This document shows, one piece after another, positions 37,764 through 47,042 of a stretch of 48,600 nt of DNA. Source of the stretch: an uncultured Oscillospiraceae bacterium (lineage in GTDB: Bacteria > Bacillota > Clostridia > Oscillospirales > Oscillospiraceae). How positions within the stretch are numbered: position 1 is the first letter of the stretch; each line of letters begins with the position of its first letter. The stretch lies in assembly GCA_910578735.1 (NCBI GenBank), contig CAJTSQ010000015.1, positions 1 through 48,600 on the forward strand, given 5' to 3'. Under the pieces are notes generated by a model. It ran no database searches. It was not told the DNA's origin and saw only the letters and a program-made list of their open reading frames with translations. The translations under genes were made by a program, and so were the position numbers.

Positions 37764-39281
37764 ATGCAGGAAGGTGCGGTATTGGAAATGCGCGGCATCT
37801 GTAAATACTTCCCGGGTGTGCGCGCCCTCCAGGATGTGGACTTCACCCTGCGGGAGGGGGAAATCCACGCCCTGATGGGGGAGAACGGTGCGGGCAAGTC
37901 CACCCTCATCAAGGTCCTCACAGGCGTATATCCCAAGGACGGAGGAGAGGTCCATATCAAGGGCGTTGACGGCGCGGCGGTCATCCGCTCCCCTCAGGAC
38001 GCCCAGAACGCGGGCATCAGCACTGTCTACCAGGAGATCACCCTGTGCCCCAATCTGACAGTTGCAGAGAATATGTATATCGGCCGCACGAAAGGCCCCG
38101 GCGCCAACTGGAGGATGATGAACAGCGGCGCGGGAAAGATCCTGGCGTCGCTGGGCATCCCCGCCAGCCCCAAGCAGCAGTTGGGCTCCTGCTCCATTGC
38201 GGTGCAGCAGATGGTGGCTATCGCCCGGGCGGTGGATATGGAGTGCAAGGTCCTCATTCTGGACGAACCCACCTCCTCCCTGGACGAGCAGGAGGTTCAG
38301 AAGCTCTTTGTTCTGATGCGGGACCTGCGGGCCAAAGGTGTAGGCATCATCTTTGTCACCCACTTCCTGGAGCAGGTATACGAGGTCTGTGACCGGATCA
38401 CCGTCCTCCGGGATGGCCAGCTGGTGGGCGAGTACGTCATCGAGGACCTGCCCCGGGTCCAGCTGGTCAGCAAGATGCTGGGCAAGGAGCTGGACGACAT
38501 GGCCGATATCAAGGGCGAGTCGGGCGGCGAGCCGGTCAGCCAGGACGGGGCCCCTGTGCTGGAGGCTAAGGACCTGTGCAGCAGCGCGGACATCAAGCCC
38601 TTCGACTTCTCCATCCGCAAGGGGGAGGTCAACGGCTTCACCGGGCTGCTGGGCTCGGGGCGCAGCGAGTGCGTCCGGGCCATCTTCGGCGCCGACCGTG
38701 TCACCGGCGGCACTGTGAAGATGGACAGTAAAACAGTGAAGATCAAAAAGCCCCTGGACGCCATGAAGCAGGGCATCGGCTATCTGCCCGAGGACCGCAA
38801 AGGCGACGGCATCGTGGGCGATCTGTCCGTCCGGGAGAACATCATCCTGGCCTACCAGGTGATGAAGGGCTTCTTCCGCCCTGTGTCCAGGGCGCAGGCG
38901 GAGACCTTTGCCGACAACTACATCGAGCTGCTGGAGATCAAGACCGCCTCGGCGGACACCCCCATCAAGTCCCTGTCCGGCGGCAACCAGCAAAAGTGCA
39001 TTCTGGCCCGGTGGCTGCTCACCGACCCTAAATACCTGATCCTGGACGAGCCCACCCGGGGCATCGACATTGGCACCAAAATCGAGATCCAGAAGCTGGT
39101 CCTCAGGCTGGCGGAGAAGGGCAAGAGCGTCACTTTCATCTCCTCGGAGATCGATGAGATGCTGCGTACCTGCTCCCGGCTCATCGTCATGCGAGACCGG
39201 AAGGTCGTGGGCGAGCTCAACGGCGAGGACCTGACCCAGGCCAAGATTATGGCCACAATCGCAGGAGGTGACGAGAAATGA
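37764..39281 (+). CDS. Sugar ABC transporter ATP-binding protein (two ABC domains)
   Basis: A 505-residue cytoplasmic ATPase of the AraG/MglA/XylG family. The first ABC half has Walker A GENGAGKST and Walker B VLILDEPTSSLD. The second half has a weak Walker A (GLLGSGRSE), a proper signature SLSGGNQQK and Walker B LILDEPTRGID. The asymmetric loss of LSGGQ in the first half (CSIAVQQM) and of the Walker A lysine in the second is normal for this family. GGAGG precedes the ATG. It overlaps the next permease gene by 4 bases. Confidence 0.94.
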   Translation: MQEGAVLEMRGICKYFPGVRALQDVDFTLREGEIHALMGENGAGKSTLIKVLTGVYPKDGGEVHIKGVDGAAVIRSPQDAQNAGISTVYQEITLCPNLTVAENMYIGRTKGPGANWRMMNSGAGKILASLGIPASPKQQLGSCSIAVQQMVAIARAVDMECKVLILDEPTSSLDEQEVQKLFVLMRDLRAKGVGIIFVTHFLEQVYEVCDRITVLRDGQLVGEYVIEDLPRVQLVSKMLGKELDDMADIKGESGGEPVSQDGAPVLEAKDLCSSADIKPFDFSIRKGEVNGFTGLLGSGRSECVRAIFGADRVTGGTVKMDSKTVKIKKPLDAMKQGIGYLPEDRKGDGIVGDLSVRENIILAYQVMKGFFRPVSRAQAETFADNYIELLEIKTASADTPIKSLSGGNQQKCILARWLLTDPKYLILDEPTRGIDIGTKIEIQKLVLRLAEKGKSVTFISSEIDEMLRTCSRLIVMRDRKVVGELNGEDLTQAKIMATIAGGDEK

Positions 39282-40387
39282 CGACCCCCGTGAAAAACCC
39301 CGAGACTCGGGTGAAACGGCCTGACGAGCCCTTCTTCAAGCGGCTCACCCGGCAGCAGCTGTTTATTCCTGTGGCAGCACTGGCCCTGCTGGTGCTGTTC
39401 AACCTCATCGCAGATCCGTCCTTCTTCGCCGTCTCCGTCAAGGAAAACAGCCTGGGTAACCCAGTGCTCAGCGGCAACATCATCTCGGTGCTGGACAACG
39501 CCTCAGAGCTGGTCATCCTGGCCATCGGCATGACCCTGGTCACCGCCTCCTCCGGCGGGCAGGACATCTCCGTGGGCGCCACCATGGCCATCGCCGGCAG
39601 CGTCATCCTGCGGCTGGTTTGCGGCGGACAGGTCACCGCCGACACCATGCAGATGAACCTGGTGCTGGCCGTGATCATCGGCATCGCGGTAACCGCCCTC
39701 TTTGGCGCTTTCAACGGCACCTTGGTGGCCTACTTTAAAATCCAGCCCATGGTAGCCACCCTCATCATGTACACCGCCGGGCGGTCCATTGCGGCCTGGA
39801 TCAACAACAACCAGCTGCCCATTATCAACGACCTGACCTTTAAGTACGCCGGAACCTTCCTGCCCGGAATTCCGATACCTACCCCCATTTTTATCACCGC
39901 TCTGGTGATTCTGGTGTTCTGGCTGGTGCTGAAATTCACCACCCTGGGGCTGTATACCCAGGCGGTGGGCATCAACGCCAATTCCTCCCGGCTCAACGGC
40001 CTGGACCCCAAGCTGATTAAGCTGCTCACCTATGTGATTTTGGGGGTATGCGTGGCGGTAGCCGGCTTCATCCGGGTCAGCCGCAGCGGCTCCATCAACT
40101 ACTCCCGCATCGCCGAGAACATTGAGATGGACGCCATCCTGGCGGTGGCCTTGGGCGGCAACGCCCTTTCCGGCGGCAAATTCAACATCTACGGCTCCAT
40201 TCTGGGCGCCTATGTGATCCAGTTCCTCACCACAACCCTCTACAAATATGAGGTGCCTTCCACGGCCCTGCCCGCCTACAAGGCGGTGGTGGTCATCCTG
40301 CTGGTGGTACTCAGCGCTCCGGTGGTGCGGGAGAAGCTGGCCGGCATGAAGAAAGCGCCCGCCAAAGCTGCGAAGGAGGTGTCCTGA
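39278..40387 (+). CDS. Sugar ABC transporter permease (first)
   Basis: A 369-residue permease of the AraH/RbsC/YtfT family with about 9-10 helices. The family motif GQDISVGATMAIAGSVILR and AVALGGNALSGGKFNIYGSI are clear. It starts in the ATGA overlap with the ATPase gene, so translation is coupled. It is longest relative to its partner because of a hydrophilic N-terminal extension of about 30 residues. Confidence 0.93.
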   Translation: MTTPVKNPETRVKRPDEPFFKRLTRQQLFIPVAALALLVLFNLIADPSFFAVSVKENSLGNPVLSGNIISVLDNASELVILAIGMTLVTASSGGQDISVGATMAIAGSVILRLVCGGQVTADTMQMNLVLAVIIGIAVTALFGAFNGTLVAYFKIQPMVATLIMYTAGRSIAAWINNNQLPIINDLTFKYAGTFLPGIPIPTPIFITALVILVFWLVLKFTTLGLYTQAVGINANSSRLNGLDPKLIKLLTYVILGVCVAVAGFIRVSRSGSINYSRIAENIEMDAILAVALGGNALSGGKFNIYGSILGAYVIQFLTTTLYKYEVPSTALPAYKAVVVILLVVLSAPVVREKLAGMKKAPAKAAKEVS

Positions 40388-40388
40388 C

Positions 40389-41435
40389 ATGCCGAAAGGA
40401 ATTTCTGTCGATCACCAGGGCCGCCTGAAAGAGCGGGGCGCCATGAGCGATACCAATCTGCTGCTCACCATCACAGTCGTGGTCTTTTTTATCCTGTATC
40501 TGTCCGCCATTGTTTTCCTGGGCGGCAGCTTCACAAAGCCTCAGAACTTCCTCAACATCTTGAACAACAACGCCTCACTCATCGTCCTGTCTTGCGGTAT
40601 GAGTATTGTCATGATTACCGGGGGCATTGATATCAGCGTGGGCGCCGTTACCTCTTTGGTGTGTATGGCCTGCGCGGTGAACCTGGAGAACCAGGGCGGA
40701 AACATCTTTACCATGATCCTCATTGGTCTGGGCATCGGCCTGGCTTTCGGCGTGGTCCAGGGCTTTCTGGTGGCTCATCTGGGTATTCAGCCCTTTATCA
40801 TCTCTCTGGCGGGGATGTTCTTCGCCAAGGGCATGACCACCATTGTCAGCAAGGAGCCCGTCCGGGTCACCAACGCGGGCTTCCTGGCCCTGAAGGAGCT
40901 GCGCATTACGGTTCCAGGCCTGGGCTCCAACAACAAGCTGGGCCAGTATATCCCCGCCTATGTGGAGCTGGGCGTGGTCATCGCACTGCTGGTGGTGATC
41001 CTCCTGTTCTGCCTGCTGCGCTGGACCAGGCTGGGCCGCGCCTTCTACGCCGTGGGCGGCAACAACCAGAGCGCGAACATGCTGGGCATCAACGTGCGCC
41101 GGACCAAATTCCTGGCCCATGTGCTGTGCAGCGTGCTGGCCGGCCTGGGCGGCATTCTCTACTTCCTCCATGTGGGCAGCGGCGACGTGGCCAACGGCGC
41201 CGGGGACGAGATGAACGCCATCGCCTCCTCTATCATCGGCGGCACCCTGCTCACCGGCGGCGTGGGCAACATCATCGGCACCTTCTTCGGCGTGCTCAGC
41301 CTGAACACCATCAAGCGCATTGTTTCCTCTCTGGGCTTTGACGAGGCCTGGTGGTCCAACATCACTGTGGCCGCCATGCTCTGCCTGTTCCTGGTGATTC
41401 AGAGCGTGGTTTTGCTGCGCAGAAACAAGAAATAA
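40389..41435 (+). CDS. Sugar ABC transporter permease (second)
   Basis: A 348-residue permease of the YjfF/RbsC family (GGIDISVGAVTSLVCMACAV; SIIGGTLLTGGVGNIIGTFF), about 10 helices. It begins 1 base after the preceding stop. Two different permeases with one double ATPase correspond to the YtfR-YtfT-YjfF layout, which in E. coli imports galactofuranose; here the operon context indicates arabinose, possibly in its furanose form. A second ATG at 40443 (MSDTNLLL) is an alternative start. Confidence 0.92.
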   Translation: MPKGISVDHQGRLKERGAMSDTNLLLTITVVVFFILYLSAIVFLGGSFTKPQNFLNILNNNASLIVLSCGMSIVMITGGIDISVGAVTSLVCMACAVNLENQGGNIFTMILIGLGIGLAFGVVQGFLVAHLGIQPFIISLAGMFFAKGMTTIVSKEPVRVTNAGFLALKELRITVPGLGSNNKLGQYIPAYVELGVVIALLVVILLFCLLRWTRLGRAFYAVGGNNQSANMLGINVRRTKFLAHVLCSVLAGLGGILYFLHVGSGDVANGAGDEMNAIASSIIGGTLLTGGVGNIIGTFFGVLSLNTIKRIVSSLGFDEAWWSNITVAAMLCLFLVIQSVVLLRRNKK

Positions 41436-41447
41436 GGAGGGGAAAAG

Positions 41448-42974
41448 ATGAGCACCTGTTTAGGAATTGAATTGGGCTCCACCCGCATAAAGGCCGTCGC
41501 CATCGATGACGGCTTCAAGCCTGTCTCCTCCGGAGACTACACCTGGGCCTCCCGGTATGAGAACGGGGTGTGGACCTACCCCCTGGAGGAGATATGGACC
41601 GGCCTGAAAGCCGCCCTGTCCAAGGTGGAGGGCCGGGAAAGCATCGCCGCCGCCGGGGTGTCCGCCATGATGCACGGCTACCTGGCCTTTGACAAGGACT
41701 GGAACCTCCTCACCCCGTTCCGCACATGGCAGAACACCATAACCGGGCAGGCCGCGGCGGAGCTGACGGCGCTCTTTGGCTTCAACATCCCCCAGCGGTG
41801 GTCCATCGCCCACCTGTACCAGGCCGTCCTGAACAAAGAAGATCATATCCCCCATGTGGCCCACATCACCACCCTGGCGGGGTACATCCACTACATGCTC
41901 ACCGGGGTAAACGCGGTAGGCGTGGGTGAGGCCAGCGGCATGTTCCCCATCGACAGCACCGCTTTGGACTACGACGCCGGCATGATGGCCAAGTTCAACG
42001 CCCTGCCCAAGGTGGCGGACCTGCCCTGGGAACTGGAGGACCTGCTGCCCAAGGTGCTTGTCGCCGGACAGGAGGCGGGAGCGCTCACCGAAGATGGCTC
42101 CAGGATGCTGGACGGCCTGCTCCCCGTGGGGATCCCCTTCGCCCCCGCCGAGGGGGACGCGGGCACCGGCATGACGGCCACCAACGCCGTGGCCCCCCGG
42201 ACGGGCAACGTGTCCGCCGGAACCTCCATTTTCTCCATGGTGGTGCTGGAACGCCCTCTGGAGAAGGTCTATGAGGAGATCGACCTGGTCACCACCCCCA
42301 CCGGGGCCCCGGTGGCCATGGTCCACTGCAACAACTGCACCAACGACACCAACGCCTGGGTGAAGGTTTTGGGGGCGGCGGCTAAGCTCTTCGGCGCGGA
42401 GCCCTCCACCGGCGAGCTGTATACCAAGCTCTATGAGAAGAGCCTGGAGGGGGACCCGGACTGCGGCGGCGTTCTGGTGTGCAACTACCTGGCGGGGGAG
42501 GGGGTCACCCACATGGACGCGGGCCGTCCCCTGGCAGCCCGTACCCCCGAGAGCAAATTCACCCTGGCAAACTTCTTCCGGGCTCAGCTCTATTCCACCA
42601 TGTCCACCCTGAAAATCGGTATGGATATCCTGGCGGCGGAACGGGTGGCCATCGACTCCCTTACCGGACACGGCGGACTGTTCAAAACCCCTGTGGTAGG
42701 CCAGAGCTATATGGCCGCCGCCTGCAACGCCCCCGTTACCTGCATGGAGACCGCCGGAGAAGGCGGCCCCTACGGCATGGCCCTGCTGGCCTCCTTCCTG
42801 CTGAACAGGACCGGGGGGGAGACCCTGGAAGACTTCCTGAGCAAGCGGGTCTTTGCCGGTACAGCCGGTTCCACCGTCCAGCCCGACCTCGCCTGCGTGG
42901 CAGGCTTCAACACCTACATCCAGCGATATAAGGCCCTCTTAGAGGTGGAAAAAACCGCTGTGGAAAAACTGTAA
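41448..42974 (+). CDS. FGGY-family pentulose kinase (probable L-ribulokinase)
   Basis: A 508-residue FGGY kinase. The N-terminal half opens with GIELGSTRIKAVAID (ATP phosphate loop 1) and holds the sugar site (MMHGYLAFD, RTWQNTITG); the C-terminal half has GDAGTGMTATNAVAPRTGNV and the adenosine segment AGEGGPYGMALLAS. Its place between the arabinose transporter and araA-araD assigns it the ribulokinase step. It does not look like the classical long AraB (about 560 residues) and is nearer to xylulokinase-like members, so it is a probable non-orthologous replacement. AAGGAGG precedes the ATG. Confidence 0.85.
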   Translation: MSTCLGIELGSTRIKAVAIDDGFKPVSSGDYTWASRYENGVWTYPLEEIWTGLKAALSKVEGRESIAAAGVSAMMHGYLAFDKDWNLLTPFRTWQNTITGQAAAELTALFGFNIPQRWSIAHLYQAVLNKEDHIPHVAHITTLAGYIHYMLTGVNAVGVGEASGMFPIDSTALDYDAGMMAKFNALPKVADLPWELEDLLPKVLVAGQEAGALTEDGSRMLDGLLPVGIPFAPAEGDAGTGMTATNAVAPRTGNVSAGTSIFSMVVLERPLEKVYEEIDLVTTPTGAPVAMVHCNNCTNDTNAWVKVLGAAAKLFGAEPSTGELYTKLYEKSLEGDPDCGGVLVCNYLAGEGVTHMDAGRPLAARTPESKFTLANFFRAQLYSTMSTLKIGMDILAAERVAIDSLTGHGGLFKTPVVGQSYMAAACNAPVTCMETAGEGGPYGMALLASFLLNRTGGETLEDFLSKRVFAGTAGSTVQPDLACVAGFNTYIQRYKALLEVEKTAVEKL

Positions 42975-42986
42975 GGAGGAATTTTG

Positions 42987-44450
42987 ATGAATTATTCATT
43001 CTGGTTTGTGGTAGGCAGTCAGTTCCTGTACGGCCCCGAGGTGCTGGAGACGGTGGCCGCCCGGGCCCAGGAGATGGCCGATGCGCTCAGCAATAAGCTG
43101 CCGTTCCCCCTGATTTACAAAGTGACCGCCAAGACCAACAAGGAGATCGCCGACGTGGTCAAGGAGGCCAATTATGACGACTCCTGCGCCGGCATCATCA
43201 CCTGGTGCCACACCTTCTCCCCCTCCAAAATGTGGATCAACGGCTTTGCCAATCTCCAGAAGCCCTACTGCCATTTCGCCACCCAGTATAACCAGTCCAT
43301 CCCCAACGAGGAAATTGACATGGACTTCATGAACCTGAACCAGGCCGCCCACGGCGACCGGGAACACGGGTTTATCGCCGCCCGCCTCCGTATGCCTCGA
43401 AAGGTCATCGCCGGCTACTGGAAGGATGAGGCGATTCAAGAGCGCATCGGCAGCTGGATGAAGGCCGCCGTGGGCGTGGCCGTGTCCAAGGGCTTAAAGG
43501 TGATGCGGTTTGGTGATAATATGAGAGAGGTTGCCGTCACCGAGGGCGACAAGGTAGAGGTCCAGACCAAGCTGGGCTGGCAGGTGAATACCTGGGCCGT
43601 GGGCGACCTGGTGAAGGTGATGAACGCCGTTACCGAGGAAGAAATCGACGCTCTGATGGAGGTATATAAGGCCAGCTACGACATCGCCACCGACAAAATT
43701 GACCACATCCGCTATCAGGCCCGGGAGGAGATCGCCATGAAGAAGATGCTGGACGAGCAAGGCTGCAAGGCCTTTTCCAACACCTTCCAGGACCTGTACG
43801 GCATGGAGCAGCTCCCCGGCCTGGCCTCCCAGCACCTGATGGCCCAGGGCTACGGCTACGGCGGCGAGGGCGACTGGAAGGTGGCCGCCATGACCGCCAT
43901 CATGAAAGCCATGGGCGAGGGGGGCAACGGCTGCTCCCTGTTCATGGAGGACTACACCTATAACCTGGAGCCCGGCAAGGAGTATTCCCTGGGGGCCCAT
44001 ATGCTGGAGGTCTGCCCCTGCTGCGCCGCCGGAAAGCCCCGGATTGAGACCCACCACCTGGGCATCGGCATGAACGAGAAGGACCCTGCCCGCCTGGTCT
44101 TCGAGGGCAAAGAGGGGGACGCTATCGTGGTCAGCCTCATCGACATGGGCGGCCGACTGCGCCTGATCTGCCAGGACATCCACTGTGTCAAGCCCATTCT
44201 GCCCATGCCCAACCTGCCCGTGGCCCGGGTGATGTGGCAGGCCGAGCCCTCCCTCACCACCGGGGTGGAGTGCTGGATCACCGCCGGCGGGGCTCACCAC
44301 ACCGTCCTCAGCTACGACGTCACTGCCGAGCAGATGAAGGATTGGTGTACCATGATGGACATCGAATTTGTCCACATCGGCAAGGACACCACCGTGGAGA
44401 GCCTGGAGCATGACCTGTTCCTGTCCGACCTGGCCTGGAAGCTGAAATAA
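42987..44450 (+). CDS. araA: L-arabinose isomerase
   Basis: A 487-residue Mn-dependent isomerase that converts L-arabinose to L-ribulose. Start at ATG 42987, 7 bases after AAGGAGG (an in-frame TTG directly before it is ignored). FWFVVGSQFLYGPEVLETVA and WCHTFSPSKMWINGF are typical; metal ligands are Glu in FMEDYTYN, Glu in the ALMAQGYGYGGEGDWK region, His in LGAHMLEVCP, and His in GGAHHTVLS. Length is as expected. Confidence 0.96.
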   Translation: MNYSFWFVVGSQFLYGPEVLETVAARAQEMADALSNKLPFPLIYKVTAKTNKEIADVVKEANYDDSCAGIITWCHTFSPSKMWINGFANLQKPYCHFATQYNQSIPNEEIDMDFMNLNQAAHGDREHGFIAARLRMPRKVIAGYWKDEAIQERIGSWMKAAVGVAVSKGLKVMRFGDNMREVAVTEGDKVEVQTKLGWQVNTWAVGDLVKVMNAVTEEEIDALMEVYKASYDIATDKIDHIRYQAREEIAMKKMLDEQGCKAFSNTFQDLYGMEQLPGLASQHLMAQGYGYGGEGDWKVAAMTAIMKAMGEGGNGCSLFMEDYTYNLEPGKEYSLGAHMLEVCPCCAAGKPRIETHHLGIGMNEKDPARLVFEGKEGDAIVVSLIDMGGRLRLICQDIHCVKPILPMPNLPVARVMWQAEPSLTTGVECWITAGGAHHTVLSYDVTAEQMKDWCTMMDIEFVHIGKDTTVESLEHDLFLSDLAWKLK

Positions 44451-44461
44451 GAGGTGCAATT

Positions 44462-45160
44462 ATGTTAGAAGCACTTAAACAGGAAGTTTTGGAAGCCAAC
44501 CTCCTCCTGCCCAAATACGGTCTGGTCACCTTCACCTGGGGCAACGTGTCCGGCGTGGCCCGGGATCAGGGCCTGATGGTCATCAAGCCCTCCGGCGTGG
44601 AGTATGAGGGCATGACCGCCGAGGACATGGTGGTGGTCAGCCTGGAGACCGGCGAGGTGGCAGAGGGCAGGTGGAAGCCCTCCAGCGACACCAAGACCCA
44701 CCTGGAGCTGTACAAGGCATTCCCCGGCATCGGCGGCATCGTCCATACCCACAGCCCCCACGCCGTGGCCTGGGCCCAGGCGGGGGAGGACATCCCCAGC
44801 TTCGGCACCACCCACGCCGACTATTTCTACGGCTCCATCCCCTGCGCCCGCCACCTGACCCAGGGGGAGCTGGAGGAGGACTATGAGAGGAACACCGGCA
44901 GAATTATCGTGGAGACTTTTGCGGAGCGGTGCATCGAGCCCACCGCCATCCCTGGGGTGATCTGCGCCAGTCACGGCCCCTTCACCTGGGGGAAGGACGC
45001 AGCTCAGGCGGTGTACCACGCGGTGGTGCTGGAGGAGGTGGCCAAAATGGCCATCCTCACCCGCCAGGTTCGGGCCGCTGCAGGCCCCGCGCCCCAGCGC
45101 TATCTAGACAAGCACTACTTCCGCAAGCACGGCCCCGGCGCCTATTATGGCCAGGGCTGA
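44462..45160 (+). CDS. araD: L-ribulose-5-phosphate 4-epimerase
   Basis: A 232-residue class II aldolase-like epimerase producing D-xylulose 5-phosphate. Zn ligands H95 and H97 (HTHSPH) and H171 (SHGPFTWG), together with D76 (SSDTKTH) and D120, fall on the same numbers as the E. coli enzyme. AAGAGGTG precedes the ATG. It is the last gene of the arabinose operon. Confidence 0.96.
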   Translation: MLEALKQEVLEANLLLPKYGLVTFTWGNVSGVARDQGLMVIKPSGVEYEGMTAEDMVVVSLETGEVAEGRWKPSSDTKTHLELYKAFPGIGGIVHTHSPHAVAWAQAGEDIPSFGTTHADYFYGSIPCARHLTQGELEEDYERNTGRIIVETFAERCIEPTAIPGVICASHGPFTWGKDAAQAVYHAVVLEEVAKMAILTRQVRAAAGPAPQRYLDKHYFRKHGPGAYYGQG

Positions 45161-45328
45161 AGTGTGTTCCAATCATCCTTCCCCTCTGCATTGTAGTTCT
45201 TCATCAGCAGCTTCCGGCTCCCAAGAGCACGGAGCCGCTCGTCATCCTCATACAGACAGCGCTCCGGCAGCTGCTTTAAGCTAAGGACTGAACCGCCCCC
45301 TGTCAAGTATGAAAAAATTAAGCCACAA
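45161..45328. other. Gap with a possible coding remnant
   Basis: On the minus strand a frame reads LKQLPERCLYEDDERLRALG then SRKLLMKNYNAEGKDDW, well-formed sequence without a start. It may be the tail of a lost gene; the family is not recognised. Confidence 0.3.
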
Positions 45329-45363
45329 GGGCCTGGCTCCTGAAAGCAAGGGGAGCCAGGCCC
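45329..45363 (-). terminator. Terminator between araD and hsdS
   Basis: GGGCCTGGCTCC pairs perfectly with GGAGCCAGGCCC, 6 bases after the hsdS stop. It may serve both converging genes. Confidence 0.75.
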
Positions 45364-45369
45364 ATTCTG

Positions 45370-46497
45370 TCACCCGAAATACTCCTGCATCAGGGATTTT
45401 TTCAGAATTTCCAGTTTATCCAGGCCCTGCCGGATGGTCGATTTAGTCTGTTCGATTTTCAAGGCTGATTCTGAAAACTCGTGCTGCAGCTCCATTGGCG
45501 GAACTTTAATCAAGGTGCTTTTGACCAAATCCGAATTTAAATTTTTTACTGTAGCACCAGTAGCTTTTTCGCAAAACTGATTCTGTACTTCAAAATCGCG
45601 AATCGCATAGTAAAGATACAAGGGATGAAAAGCCGCCAGATAGTCTGATATAATCAACCAGCCATCGTGGACACATCCATCAATATTTAGAATATACGGC
45701 CGGCCAAAGCTCATGGAGTTTGATAGGATAAAATCTCCCTTATAAACATATCTCGATTTTTTTGCGCCTTCTAAAGTGATTTTTTCTTTTGTACGTTCAA
45801 TATATAGTGAATTTTCCGGCACATCACCAATTTTTATCCAGTTTACTCCATCCATATCCTCGGTGACATATGCAGAAATCGGGCGGGGCGAAGCACCGCG
45901 AGAGATTGATACGATGTTGCCAAGCATATCTTTTTGTGTACATGCGGAGAACATCTCCATAAACCGCGCCCTGACCAGCTCATCCAGTTTGGCAAGCTGC
46001 TGTCTGCGGAGGGAGATCAAGGTACTAACGCTATCCAACGCTGAAACAATTTTCCTTTGGCTTTCTATGGAAATAACGTCAAAGGGAAACCCTTTTAAAT
46101 ATCCAACAGAAATATTTGGCTGTGCTCCACCCACACCGCTTTGAACAAATATGTCTTTCTTGCTTTGCAGAAAATAATATAAATAATCGGGTAACACTTT
46201 TGAAGCTGGCAAAAATGCCGCACATGCCTGGTTGGTGGATGACTCGAAATCAAGAATAGAACAAGCGCCAATAGTTGCCCCATACATAGCAACTAGAACT
46301 GTACCAGCAGGAAACAGCTTTGCCGAGCTGTTGCGCAACCCTTCCTGTGTAATCCGTTCGGTATTGTGTGAAACATATTTTTCTTTTAAATCTCCTGTTT
46401 TTACCCATGGAATAGTTCCGGTTTTATAATATTTTGTCTGCCTTTTATCCGGTGTTCCGCCCGAAGATATTGTAAAGATATCCCCCAGTCTCACCAT
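45370..46497 (-). CDS. hsdS: Type I restriction-modification specificity subunit (HsdS), orphan
   Basis: A 375-residue DNA-recognition subunit with two target-recognition domains. TRD1 opens MVRLGDIFTISSGGTPDKR with IPWVKTGDL; the first spacer helix is QRKIVSALDSVSTLISLRRQ; TRD2 opens LGNIVSISRGASPRP with VNWIKIGDV; the second helix is LKIEQTKSTIRQGLDKLEIL. Start at ATG 46497, 8 bases after GGAGGGG and overlapping the stop of an upstream frame; a longer in-frame extension to 46581 lies in that upstream gene. No hsdR is present and the upstream gene is cut off, so it can only work with a methylase and nuclease encoded elsewhere. Confidence 0.9.
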   Translation of the reverse strand: MVRLGDIFTISSGGTPDKRQTKYYKTGTIPWVKTGDLKEKYVSHNTERITQEGLRNSSAKLFPAGTVLVAMYGATIGACSILDFESSTNQACAAFLPASKVLPDYLYYFLQSKKDIFVQSGVGGAQPNISVGYLKGFPFDVISIESQRKIVSALDSVSTLISLRRQQLAKLDELVRARFMEMFSACTQKDMLGNIVSISRGASPRPISAYVTEDMDGVNWIKIGDVPENSLYIERTKEKITLEGAKKSRYVYKGDFILSNSMSFGRPYILNIDGCVHDGWLIISDYLAAFHPLYLYYAIRDFEVQNQFCEKATGATVKNLNSDLVKSTLIKVPPMELQHEFSESALKIEQTKSTIRQGLDKLEILKKSLMQEYFG

Positions 46498-46572
46498 CAC
46501 ACCATCCCCTCCAATTCCTCCGGGCCCGACTGAATCTCCGCCTTGGGCACCGGGAAAGACGGCTCCTGAGCG
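46497..46572 (-). pseudogene. 3' end of a gene coupled to hsdS (probably hsdM)
   Basis: The frame AQEPSFPVPKAEIQSGPEEL ends EGMV, with its TGA overlapping the hsdS ATG (ATGA-type coupling). That position is normally occupied by hsdM. Only about 25 codons remain before the junction with the PEBP remnant at 46573. Identity is inferred from position alone. Confidence 0.5.
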
Positions 46573-46573
46573 C

Positions 46574-46863
46574 TTATTCAAAATTTGCCGTAATACTGCC
46601 CTTTTGAAGAATGTGGCCTGCCGCCTTTTTCAAAAAGGCTTTCTTCAGAGAGTGGACCTTTAATTGCAACTCACTGTCCAGCGCATAGACCGTGAAGCGA
46701 TAGGTATGTGTTTTCCCTTTTGGCGGTTTTGGCCCAGCGTATCGGTGAAAACCATATCCGATGCCTTGGCAGGCGCCATCCAATTCGGACACATGGCTGC
46801 CGGCGGAAATTTCCTATCGTTATCTATGCCAATACAAGAAAATTCCAAAATGGTATAATTCAT
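46574..46863 (-). pseudogene. YbhB/YbcL (PEBP, Raf-kinase-inhibitor-like) family gene, frameshifted and internally deleted
   Basis: From ATG 46863 (behind GGAGGGACTT) the frame starts MNYTILEFSCIGIDNDRKFP, then passes into CPNWMAPAKASDMVF, which is the shifted reading of ELDGACQGIGYGFHRYAGP. The other frame continues PKPPKGKTHTYRFTVYALDS and ends ILQKGSITANFE, the typical PEBP C-terminus. The central part of the fold (the DPDAP and W.HW segments) is missing, so the gene has both a deletion and a frameshift. Confidence 0.75.
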
Positions 46864-46954
46864 AAGTCCCTCCTGTATGGTATTTTGCTGCCAACGATAC
46901 GCTCTGTCTCTCGAATTATAGCATATTTACCGGAAAAGGTGTATGATGAATTGT

Positions 46955-46984
46955 CCAGTTACGCTCTCAAACCGGCCAGTCACG
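46955..46984 (+). promoter_or_regulatory. Tandem LytTR-type binding site
   Basis: CCAGTTACG (46955-46963) and CCAGTCACG (46976-46984) start 21 bases apart, two helical turns, the spacing used by AgrA/ComE-type LytTR regulators for paired 9-bp direct repeats. It stands about 60 bases before the LytTR gene, so autoregulation is likely. Confidence 0.65.
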
Positions 46985-47042
46985 TCAACCGGGCTTACCC
47001 TGACAGCCATTTGAACGAATAAACAGATAGAGGAATATCGCC

